5,274 nt of DNA, from NCBI GenBank assembly GCA_002404375.1, contig DHJO01000143.1, forward strand, positions 878 through 6,151, in the 5' to 3' direction. A model generated the notes under the pieces. That model did not search any database, was not told where the DNA came from, and worked only from the letters and a program-made list of their open reading frames with translations. Below, piece by piece: positions 1-5,274 of the stretch (position 1 is the stretch's first letter; each line of letters opens with the position of its first letter). Source of the stretch: Gemmatimonadales bacterium UBA4718. Its GTDB lineage: Bacteria > Gemmatimonadota > Gemmatimonadetes > Gemmatimonadales > Gemmatimonadaceae. Position numbers and translations under genes: made by a program.

Positions 1-105
<105 letters not shown>

Positions 106-125
106 GTTCGACCACTGCCGTTTCA

Positions 126-158
126 AAGATCCCATTTGGCTCAGCCAAATGGGGTCTT
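126..158. terminator. Rho-independent terminator, probably bidirectional
   Basis: Arms 126-140 and 144-158 pair over 15 bp around a 3-nt loop (TCA, 141-143). All pairs are Watson-Crick except one T-G wobble (130/154). On the plus strand the stem runs into a T-rich stretch (155-165, interrupted by C and G). On the minus strand it ends in ATCTTT, a shorter T run. The hairpin starts 20 nt after the rpsG stop and lies 5 nt beyond the stop of the converging gene at 164-526, so it can serve both. The tails are not long unbroken T runs, so efficiency, especially on the minus strand, is inferred from stem strength. Confidence 0.85.
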
Positions 159-163
159 CTTGC

Positions 164-526
164 TTACTGAGGCGTCGGCTTTCTCGCGCGAGCGCCTTTT
201 CTCCGTTCTGTGACTTCCCTCGCCTGCCTTCTCCGCTCCGCTGTCGTCGCAATGACGGCGAGCGCCAGCTCGATCAGTCCGTAAAACATTCCAACCAGCG
301 AGAGAAGTGAAACGACCGCAAGCAATCGTGTCACGCCCGACGAAAGCGTTCCTCTGACCACCTCGTAGGTCGCTCCCGCAACCAGAATCGCCGAGACCAG
401 GGAGATTGTCGCAGCGATTGTGATCGACATGCCGAGATCGACACGAGGCAAGAATTCTGGCGTCTGCTGAGCTGATGTCGCGGGATCTGTCATCCACTTT
501 CCGGTTTGCAGTTCGACGTGTTGCAT
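164..526 (-). CDS. Small two-helix membrane protein of unknown function
   Basis: This is a 120-codon ORF; I do not recognise the family. Residues about 30-55 and 65-95 are two long hydrophobic segments rich in Ala, Val, Leu and Ile, consistent with a helical hairpin. They are joined by a short loop containing Glu and Arg. The last 25 residues are strongly basic (Arg/Lys-rich) and probably cytoplasmic. The overlapping minus-strand frame at 141-497 is Arg/Ser/Asp-rich with no hydrophobic pattern, which supports this frame as the real one. The start is uncertain. ATG at 526 has no clear Shine-Dalgarno. An in-frame ATG at 493 (residue 12, starting MTDPATS) is preceded 3 nt upstream by GGAAAG and would give 109 residues. 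The gene converges on rpsG and shares its terminator. It diverges from the mmsA operon, and nothing ties it functionally to either neighbour. Confidence 0.6.
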   Translation of the reverse strand: MQHVELQTGKWMTDPATSAQQTPEFLPRVDLGMSITIAATISLVSAILVAGATYEVVRGTLSSGVTRLLAVVSLLSLVGMFYGLIELALAVIATTAERRRQAREVTERRKGARARKPTPQ

Positions 527-698
527 TCCGTCAAGAGCATCATGCTTCGTGCCGTGATCGCATGCAAGGAGGGATCAAATTTCACAGCAGAGCCCGCCGA
601 AAGCGTGTCCGGCGTCTCTGACTCCAGTCGCGCTGACGCCCGTCGTAAGTCGTCTCGTGACTAGAGCTTGCGAGCCGCCTCGCGCTCGCGCATCTTCG

Positions 699-704
699 CA
701 TAAT
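699..704 (+). promoter_or_regulatory. Candidate -10 element for the mmsA operon
   Basis: CATAAT differs from TATAAT at one base and lies in the most AT-rich patch of an otherwise GC-rich region, 82 nt upstream of the mmsA start. No good -35 hexamer is found at standard spacing, so either an activator is needed or a different sigma factor or site is used. This is a weak, sequence-only call. Confidence 0.3.
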
Positions 705-721
705 CATCCGTTGAGCTTTTC

Positions 722-746
722 ATCCCTCGTCCACCGGTCGAGGGAT
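722..746 (+). promoter_or_regulatory. Inverted repeat in operon leader (operator or RNA hairpin)
   Basis: Arms ATCCCTCG (722-729) and CGAGGGAT (739-746) are perfect 8-bp complements separated by 9 nt. As RNA, the loop can add two C-G pairs (731/737, 732/736) inside a T-T mismatch. It sits 40 nt upstream of the mmsA ATG and downstream of the candidate -10. Only TTT follows the stem, so it is a poor intrinsic terminator. A dyad of this size and place fits a repressor operator or a leader stem-loop. No regulator gene is visible in the window, and the call rests on symmetry and position alone. Confidence 0.4.
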
Positions 747-786
747 TTCCGTCGCGCTACCGCGCGCCTCCGCTCCTGGAGGAACC

Positions 787-2241
787 ATGAAGTACCCTGA
801 AGTACGGAACTACGTCGGAGGCTCGTTCGTCGGCACCGACCGGCCGTTCATCGAGGTCATGAACCCGAGCGATGGCAGCGTCATCTCTCGCGTGCCACTC
901 TCGACCCAGGACGATGTCGATGCCGCCGTCGCCAGCGCCGCAAAAGCTTTCCCGGCCTGGTCGTCGACTCCGATCAAGGAGCGCGTGCAGGTTTTTTATC
1001 GGTACAAGTCGCTCCTCGAGCAGAACATCGACGAGCTGGCCGCGCTGATCACCGAAGAAAACGGCAAGGTGGCGAGCGAAGCGCGCGCGGAGGTGCTCAA
1101 ATCGGCGGAGCTGTGCGAGTTCGCGTGCTCTCTCCCGCAGATCGCGCCGGGCGAAGTTCTGGAGGTGAGCCGCGGAGTGGAGTGTCGCATCGAGAGGTAT
1201 CCACTGGGCGTAGTCGCTGCGATCACGCCATTCAACTTTCCCAACATGGTGCCGAACTGGTCGATCCCCAACGCGATCGCGCTCGGCAACTGTCTCATTT
1301 TGAAACCGTCGGAGCTGGTGCCATTGAGCGCCGGCAGAATTGCGGAGCTGCTCAAGGAAGCAGGACTACCCGAGGGCGTGCTGCAGATCGTGAATGGCGG
1401 AAAGGAAGCGGTGGAAGCGATCTGCGATCATCCGGGAATATCGGCCATCAGTTTTGTCGGCTCGACCAAAATTGCCAAGGTCGTGTATCGTCGCTCAACA
1501 GCGACTCTCAAGCGCTGCCTCGCGCTGGGCGGCGCTAAGAACCATCTGATCGTCATGCCCGACGCCGATAAGGAGATGACGGCCAGCAATGTCGTCGCCT
1601 CCATGTCGGGCTGTGCTGGACAGCGGTGCATGGCCGCATCGGTGATGGTCGCGGTATCGAAGACCGATCACATCATCGAGCGGATGGTGGATCACGCGAA
1701 GAAGATCGTTCCGGGAAAGGACATCGGGCCGGTGATATCCGTCGCCGCCAGGGAGCGGATAGAGAAATACATCGGCGAGGCGGAAGCGGCCGGGGCGAAG
1801 GTCCTTGTCGACGGCCGCCGAACGGTCGTGAAAGGGAAGGAAAAGGGGTATTTCATCGGTCCGACGATTATAGACCACGTCACGCCGGACATGCGCATAG
1901 CGCAGGAAGAAGTCTTCGGCCCCGTGCTCGTGATCATCCGGGCGAAAGACGTCGACGAGGCCCTCAAGGTGGAGAATGCGTCGCCGTATGGAAATGCGGC
2001 ATCGGTATTCACTGAGAGCGGCGGCACCGCGCGCTACGTCATGGAGCACGCGAGCGCGGGAATGGTGGGAGTCAACGTCGGCGTGCCCGTGCCGCGCGAG
2101 CCGTTCTCCTTCGGCGGGTGGAACGACTCCAAGTTCGGTGTCGGCGACATTACCGGCCGAGGCTCGATCGAATTCTGGACTCAGGCGAAGAAGATGACCA
2201 CGAAATGGAATAAAGAAAGTGGAACCAACTGGATGTCTTGA
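787..2241 (+). CDS. mmsA: CoA-acylating (methyl)malonate-semialdehyde dehydrogenase
   Basis: The 484-residue product is the usual length for this ALDH family. It oxidises malonate or methylmalonate semialdehyde with NAD+ and CoA, releasing CO2 and giving acetyl-CoA or propionyl-CoA in the cytoplasm. Visible landmarks are the PFN motif with oxyanion Asn150, KPSE with Lys173, the nucleotide-fold FVGST (223-227), catalytic Cys281 in GCAGQRCMA, EEVFGPV (Glu375, Phe377) and a C-terminal FSFGGW (440-445). GGAKNH (248-253) replaces the ELGGK of hydrolytic ALDHs, so the general-base Glu is absent (Leu247 at that position), as expected for the CoA-dependent MMSDH branch. Arg280 before the Cys is kept, but Lys105 stands where MMSDHs usually have a carboxylate-binding Arg. 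The start is fixed by GGAGGA at 778-783, 3 nt before the ATG. It is the first gene of the operon, 50 nt ahead of the PreA-like gene. Fine substrate choice (malonate versus methylmalonate semialdehyde) cannot be read from sequence. Confidence 0.88.
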   Translation: MKYPEVRNYVGGSFVGTDRPFIEVMNPSDGSVISRVPLSTQDDVDAAVASAAKAFPAWSSTPIKERVQVFYRYKSLLEQNIDELAALITEENGKVASEARAEVLKSAELCEFACSLPQIAPGEVLEVSRGVECRIERYPLGVVAAITPFNFPNMVPNWSIPNAIALGNCLILKPSELVPLSAGRIAELLKEAGLPEGVLQIVNGGKEAVEAICDHPGISAISFVGSTKIAKVVYRRSTATLKRCLALGGAKNHLIVMPDADKEMTASNVVASMSGCAGQRCMAASVMVAVSKTDHIIERMVDHAKKIVPGKDIGPVISVAARERIEKYIGEAEAAGAKVLVDGRRTVVKGKEKGYFIGPTIIDHVTPDMRIAQEEVFGPVLVIIRAKDVDEALKVENASPYGNAASVFTESGGTARYVMEHASAGMVGVNVGVPVPREPFSFGGWNDSKFGVGDITGRGSIEFWTQAKKMTTKWNKESGTNWMS

Positions 2242-2291
2242 CGGAGTACCGAGTTCGTTGCGGTGCGACATGATAACAATTTGGAGGCTGT

Positions 2292-3434
2292 ATGAGTGTT
2301 GATAGATCGGTGAGCTTTTCAGGGATTCAGTTCGAGAATCCCTTTCTGCTTTCATCGGCGCCGCCAACCGAGTCTGAATCCAACATCAGTCGCGCGTTCG
2401 AGGCGGGCTGGGGCGGCGTCGTAACGAAGACAATCGGCCTGCACCCTGTCGTGAACGTCTACGGCGCGAAGGCCAAGTTCATGCGCACCACCGCAGAGGA
2501 CGCGAACGTTTCAATGAAAAAACGCCCGGGGGCTGCCTTGCACTCCTCGTGGAACTGGGAGCTGATCTCCGACAAGACCCTCGAGTGGTGGGCGCCGCGG
2601 ATCCGTCGCATCAAGGATGCGTTTCCGAACAAGGTCCTCATTGCATCGATCATGGCGGGATCGGGAAACGACAAGGAGCTGCGTCACTGGCAGGAGCTGG
2701 CCGAGACGGCGCAGGGCGAGGGTGCCGACGGTCTCGAGCTCAACTTCTCCTGTCCGCACATGGATCGCCGCGACATGGGATCCAACATCGGCAAGGACCA
2801 GGGCCTCTGCTCGGTGGTGACGGAGGCGGTGAAGGAAGTCGCGAAGGTTCCGGTGTGGTGCAAGCTCACTCCGGCCACCGCGGACATCGTCGTGGAGGCA
2901 GCCGCCTGTTTTCGCGGCGGCGCGGACGCGATCGTTTCGTCCAACACGTTCCCATCTATTCCGCTCATCGATCCTGAGACGCTCGAGTTCGAAATCAACG
3001 TAGATGGCTTCGTGTCGAGCGGCGGACTCGGGGGGCCGGCAATCCTCCCGCTGTCGCTGGCGAAAATGGCGCAGCTTACCAAGGCGTTTCCGGACAAGAG
3101 CTTTTCGGGGATTGGGGGTGTTTCCGATTTCAATCAGGCCGCCTCGTATTTCCTGCTTGGCTGCGGGACCGTCCAGGTCTGCACCGCCGCCATGCTCGAC
3201 CAGGCGGTTGGCCCCAACGTCATCAAGCGACTTCTGTCGGGCCTCGACAAGTTTCTCGAGGAGCACGCAAAGGACGGGTGGAAGCGCATCGAGGATTTCC
3301 GCGGTATTCGGCGCGACAGAATCGTTCTCCAATCGGACATCAGGCGCCCCGACTCGGCCGACTATCACTCGGGGTATGAGGGCGTCGAAGGCTACGCGTC
3401 GCCGCAGCCCGACGAAGTGCCGGTGCGGGCCTAG
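2292..3434 (+). CDS. preA: PreA-like dihydropyrimidine dehydrogenase, lacking ferredoxin domain
   Basis: This 380-residue FMN-dependent TIM-barrel protein of the DHOD/DPD family would reduce uracil or thymine to the 5,6-dihydro form in the cytoplasm. Its order of motifs follows DPD and PreA: ENPFLLSSAP (15-24), FEAGWGGVVTKT (36-47), WNWELIS (87-93), IASIM (117-121), LELNFSCPH (148-156), WCKLTP (189-194), SSNTF (216-220), GGLGGPAI (244-251), GIGGV (273-277) and GTVQVCTAAM (292-301). Two oddities stand out. The DPD active-site segment ending in ACGQD reads NIGKD here (165-169), so Ile166 replaces the catalytic Cys. The C-terminus (about 335-380) is a short polar tail without any Cys, whereas E. 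coli PreA (411 residues) ends in a ferredoxin-like domain with two 4Fe-4S motifs. No PreT partner is seen. GGAGG (2283-2287) lies 4 nt before the ATG. Dihydroorotate dehydrogenase is less likely given PreA-specific motifs and the catabolic neighbours. Confidence 0.8.
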   Translation: MSVDRSVSFSGIQFENPFLLSSAPPTESESNISRAFEAGWGGVVTKTIGLHPVVNVYGAKAKFMRTTAEDANVSMKKRPGAALHSSWNWELISDKTLEWWAPRIRRIKDAFPNKVLIASIMAGSGNDKELRHWQELAETAQGEGADGLELNFSCPHMDRRDMGSNIGKDQGLCSVVTEAVKEVAKVPVWCKLTPATADIVVEAAACFRGGADAIVSSNTFPSIPLIDPETLEFEINVDGFVSSGGLGGPAILPLSLAKMAQLTKAFPDKSFSGIGGVSDFNQAASYFLLGCGTVQVCTAAMLDQAVGPNVIKRLLSGLDKFLEEHAKDGWKRIEDFRGIRRDRIVLQSDIRRPDSADYHSGYEGVEGYASPQPDEVPVRA

Positions 3435-3437
3435 ATC

Positions 3438-4850
3438 GTGACCGTCGCTCGCACCGCACCAACTGTCCATCGTGCCGCGCCGCGCAAAGGCGCGCGCACG
3501 AAGTCCACGCGGCTCGAGATGCCTCCGTCCGATCACAAGCCCAAGCGGTACACGGGGCCTCCGCGCGCCGAACTGCTCGCGATGCGTAAGAAGTACACAA
3601 ACCCAGCAGTCTTCACGCTGTACGGCGAGCCGCTACTCATCGTCGAGGGCCATATGCAGTGGCTGTTCGACGAAACTGGGAAGCGCTACCTCGACATGTT
3701 TGCCGGCATCGTCACGGTGTCGTGCGGCCATTGCCATCCGAAGATTGTTGCGGCGATCAAGCAACAGGTGGAGACACTGCAACATGCCACGACCATCTAT
3801 CTCCACCCCAATTTTCCGCTGCTGGCGAAGAAGCTCGCGTCGAAGATGCCGAAAGGTCTCGACGTCACCTATTTCGTGAACGATGGCAGCGAGGCGAACG
3901 ATCTGGCCGTTACGATGGCTCGCCTTTACACGGGCAACACCGACGTCATCGCTTTGCGCAACGGGTATCACGGCGGCTCTCCGAGCTCGATGGGACTGAC
4001 GTCCCACAACACCTGGAAATATCCAGTGCCCGGCGCGCTCGGCGTCCATCACGCGGTTTCGCCGGATCCTTATCGGAGTCAATTCTCTGGCACGCCCGAG
4101 GAGATCGCATCGAAGAGCGCCGAAGACATTCTGGGAATCATCCGCTACTCGACGCCAGGCAGGATCGCGGCATTCATCGCCGAGCCGATACAAGGCGTGG
4201 GAGGGGCAACTCACGGGGCGCGAAATTACCTGGGCGAGGCGTACCGGATTACCCGCGAGCACGGCGGACTCTGTATCGCGGATGAAGTGCAGACGGGTTT
4301 TGGGCGCACGGGGGATCATTACTGGGGCTTCGAGAATTTCGACGTCGTGCCTGATTTCGTTACGATGGCGAAAGGAATCGGCAATGGCGTTCCCCTTGGC
4401 GCGGTGACGACGCGCATGGAGATAGCACAGGCGCTGACGCAGCGGATTCACTTCAACACGTTCGGCGGCAATCCGGTTTGCATGGCGGCGGGCCTCGCCG
4501 TCATAGATGTCATCGACGAGGATGGCCTGCAGGAGAACTCACGCGTGCTGGGGAAGAGGCTCAAGGACGGGTTCGGGGAGCTGATGAAGCGCCACTCATT
4601 GATCGGTGACGTGCGCGGCATGGGATTGATGCTCGGCGTTGAGCTCGTTAGCGACAGGAGCACGAAGCAGCCCGCGAAGCAAGAGACACTGGCTGTCCTC
4701 GAAGCCGCGCGTGAAATGGGGGTGCTGGTCGGAAAGGGTGGACTCGACGGCAACGTTCTGCGGATCAAGCCGCCGATGTGCATCACCGCCGACGACGCCG
4801 ACTTCGCGCTCGACGTGCTGGATCAGGCATTGGCGTCGGTTAAGGGCTGA
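3438..4850 (+). CDS. AGXT2-like class III aminotransferase (beta-alanine / 3-aminoisobutyrate)
   Basis: The 470-residue PLP enzyme closely resembles alanine-glyoxylate aminotransferase 2, also known as (R)-3-amino-2-methylpropionate-pyruvate transaminase. Shared blocks include [11 protein letters not shown] (28-38), [16 protein letters not shown] (71-86), [13 protein letters not shown] (90-102), GSEAN (150-154), GYHGG (176-180), AEPIQGV (248-254), [10 protein letters not shown] (281-290, Asp282 for the PLP ring nitrogen), MAKGIGNG with Schiff-base Lys312, FNTFGGNP (339-346) and [11 protein letters not shown] (390-400). In this operon it would deaminate beta-alanine and 3-aminoisobutyrate from uracil and thymine, feeding the semialdehyde dehydrogenase. 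The start chosen is GTG, 3 nt after the preA stop and without a good Shine-Dalgarno, so translation is probably coupled. An ATG at 3519 (residue 28), where clear homology begins, would remove a basic, disordered-looking 27-residue leader. Choice of amino acceptor (pyruvate, glyoxylate or 2-oxoglutarate) is unknown. Confidence 0.87.
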   Translation: MTVARTAPTVHRAAPRKGARTKSTRLEMPPSDHKPKRYTGPPRAELLAMRKKYTNPAVFTLYGEPLLIVEGHMQWLFDETGKRYLDMFAGIVTVSCGHCHPKIVAAIKQQVETLQHATTIYLHPNFPLLAKKLASKMPKGLDVTYFVNDGSEANDLAVTMARLYTGNTDVIALRNGYHGGSPSSMGLTSHNTWKYPVPGALGVHHAVSPDPYRSQFSGTPEEIASKSAEDILGIIRYSTPGRIAAFIAEPIQGVGGATHGARNYLGEAYRITREHGGLCIADEVQTGFGRTGDHYWGFENFDVVPDFVTMAKGIGNGVPLGAVTTRMEIAQALTQRIHFNTFGGNPVCMAAGLAVIDVIDEDGLQENSRVLGKRLKDGFGELMKRHSLIGDVRGMGLMLGVELVSDRSTKQPAKQETLAVLEAAREMGVLVGKGGLDGNVLRIKPPMCITADDADFALDVLDQALASVKG

Positions 4851-5274
4851 TGGGAGCAAAGAAAACTGACATGCCGCCTGCTGCCCGCGGCAAGCGGCCT
4901 GCTTCCAGCTCAGTGCGCGCTTCTGTGAAATTCGACACGGTCGTAAAAGGTGGGAACGTCGTTACGCCAGCGGGCACTTTCACAGGTGACGTGGGAATTA
5001 GCGGCGAAAAGATCTCAGCGCTCGGCGTGAATCTCGACGCGGACAAATCAACGAAGGTGATCGACGCGACGGGGCATCATGTCATCCCTGGCGTTCTCGA
5101 CGTGCACGTTCACCTCGAGCTGCCGTTCATGGGAGCGGTCTCGGCTGATGATTACCGGACAGGGACGAGAGCTGGCGCGCGTGGCGGCGTCACCACCCTG
5201 ATCGATTTCGCGATTCCGTACGCTGGGGAGTCGCTGAGCGACGCAGCGGACAACTGGATGAAGAAGGCGGAAGG
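4850..5274 (+). CDS. hydA: Dihydropyrimidinase / D-hydantoinase, N-terminal part
   Basis: This ORF stays open to the right edge, giving 141 codons of a protein that normally has about 460. The family is a cyclic amidohydrolase that opens dihydrouracil or dihydrothymine to the ureido acid using a binuclear zinc centre. Visible are the N-terminal beta-sandwich strand FDTVVKGGNVVTP (28-40), IDATGHHVIPGVLDVHVHLE with metal ligands His86 and His88, LPFMG (91-95), SADDYRTGTRAGARGGVTTLIDF (98-120) and a following IP. The LPFMG and SADD stretches favour dihydropyrimidinase/D-hydantoinase over allantoinase or dihydroorotase. The carboxylated Lys and the remaining ligands fall beyond the window. The ATG overlaps the aminotransferase TGA by one base, with AAGGG (4842-4846) 3 nt upstream, so the two are translationally coupled. 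About 26 basic, Ala/Pro/Ser-rich residues precede the usual start of the family. Confidence 0.88.
   Translation, partial: MGAKKTDMPPAARGKRPASSSVRASVKFDTVVKGGNVVTPAGTFTGDVGISGEKISALGVNLDADKSTKVIDATGHHVIPGVLDVHVHLELPFMGAVSADDYRTGTRAGARGGVTTLIDFAIPYAGESLSDAADNWMKKAE

Larger units (their letters stand above)
527..786. other. Divergent intergenic region with promoters and operon leader
   Basis: These 260 bases separate the small membrane-protein gene from the catabolic operon and hold no convincing gene. For the operon, CATAAT (699-704) matches the -10 consensus at 5 of 6 positions, but no recognisable -35 lies 16-18 nt upstream. If used, it leaves a leader of about 75 nt containing the inverted repeat at 722-746. 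For the minus-strand gene, a weak pair can be drawn: TTGCAT (complement of 562-567) and CATGAT (complement of 539-544), 17 nt apart. It would begin transcription just upstream of 526, which suits the shorter start at 493. A 40-codon plus-strand frame (542-664) was judged non-coding. Confidence 0.5.

Noticed and set aside
141..497. Minus-strand open frame overlapping the small membrane protein
   Set aside because: It reads into the terminator hairpin and has an Arg/Ser/Asp-rich, pattern-free product. The alternative frame has two clear hydrophobic helices and stops just before the terminator.
542..664. Possible 40-residue plus-strand peptide in the intergenic region
   Set aside because: Only a weak AGAG upstream of the ATG, Ser/Arg/Ala-rich content with no pattern, and it would overlap the likely promoter of the minus-strand gene.
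722..746. Intrinsic terminator or attenuator upstream of mmsA
   Set aside because: The stem is only 8 bp with a 9-nt loop and is followed by just three T residues, so it is kept as a possible operator or leader hairpin only.
1495..2367. Minus-strand open frame of 290 codons opposite mmsA and the start of preA
   Set aside because: Arg/His/Asp-rich composition, no recognisable domain, and it spans an intergenic gap and two well-supported genes on the plus strand.
2292..3434. Annotation as biosynthetic dihydroorotate dehydrogenase (pyrD)
   Set aside because: The barrel is shared, but GWGGVVTKT, LELNFSCPH and GTVQVCTAAM match PreA/DPD better, and all neighbours are catabolic enzymes of reductive pyrimidine breakdown.
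2511..3536. Long minus-strand open frame (341 codons) opposite the PreA-like gene
   Set aside because: The protein is Arg/His-rich without family motifs and lies wholly over strong coding on the other strand. It is a by-product of GC-rich codon use.
3633..4451. Minus-strand open frame of 272 codons opposite the aminotransferase
   Set aside because: Arg/His-rich shadow frame overlapping the most conserved part of the aminotransferase, with no domain or ribosome site to support it.

Overview
The window looks like chromosomal DNA from a GC-rich (about 60%), free-living bacterium. The phylum cannot be fixed from this sequence. A soil-type lineage such as Gemmatimonadota or Acidobacteriota is a guess from the style of the proteins, not a result. 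No mobile element, CRISPR array, tRNA or rRNA is visible.

Layout. Positions 1-105 hold the 3' end of rpsG (ribosomal protein S7). A strong hairpin follows at 126-158, placed to terminate both rpsG and a small converging gene at 164-526 (minus strand) that encodes a two-helix membrane protein of unknown function. Positions 527-786 are a non-coding divergent region. It carries a candidate -10 box and an inverted repeat in the leader of the next transcription unit. From 787 to the right edge runs one plus-strand operon of four genes with small gaps: a CoA-acylating (methyl)malonate-semialdehyde dehydrogenase (mmsA type), a PreA-like dihydropyrimidine dehydrogenase, an AGXT2-like class III aminotransferase, and the first 141 codons of a dihydropyrimidinase/D-hydantoinase. 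The spacings are 50 nt, 3 nt and a 1-nt overlap.

How the genes work together (inferred from family knowledge). The set matches reductive pyrimidine catabolism. Uracil or thymine is reduced to the dihydropyrimidine (PreA-like protein). Dihydropyrimidinase opens the ring to 3-ureidopropionate or 3-ureidoisobutyrate. A beta-ureidopropionase, not seen here, would release beta-alanine or (R)-3-aminoisobutyrate. The aminotransferase converts these to malonate or methylmalonate semialdehyde, and the dehydrogenase yields acetyl-CoA or propionyl-CoA. The genes lie roughly in reverse order of the pathway. The amidohydrolase and an electron-transfer subunit (PreT) may lie beyond the right edge.

Most notable. 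The PreA-like protein lacks the C-terminal two-cluster ferredoxin domain of E. coli PreA, and in my alignment from memory it has Ile (residue 166) where dihydropyrimidine dehydrogenases carry the catalytic Cys. The dehydrogenase also seems to have Lys in place of a substrate-binding Arg typical of MMSDH. The operon may therefore be a variant of the pathway with altered redox partner or substrate. I found no convincing evidence of a wholly new kind of system.
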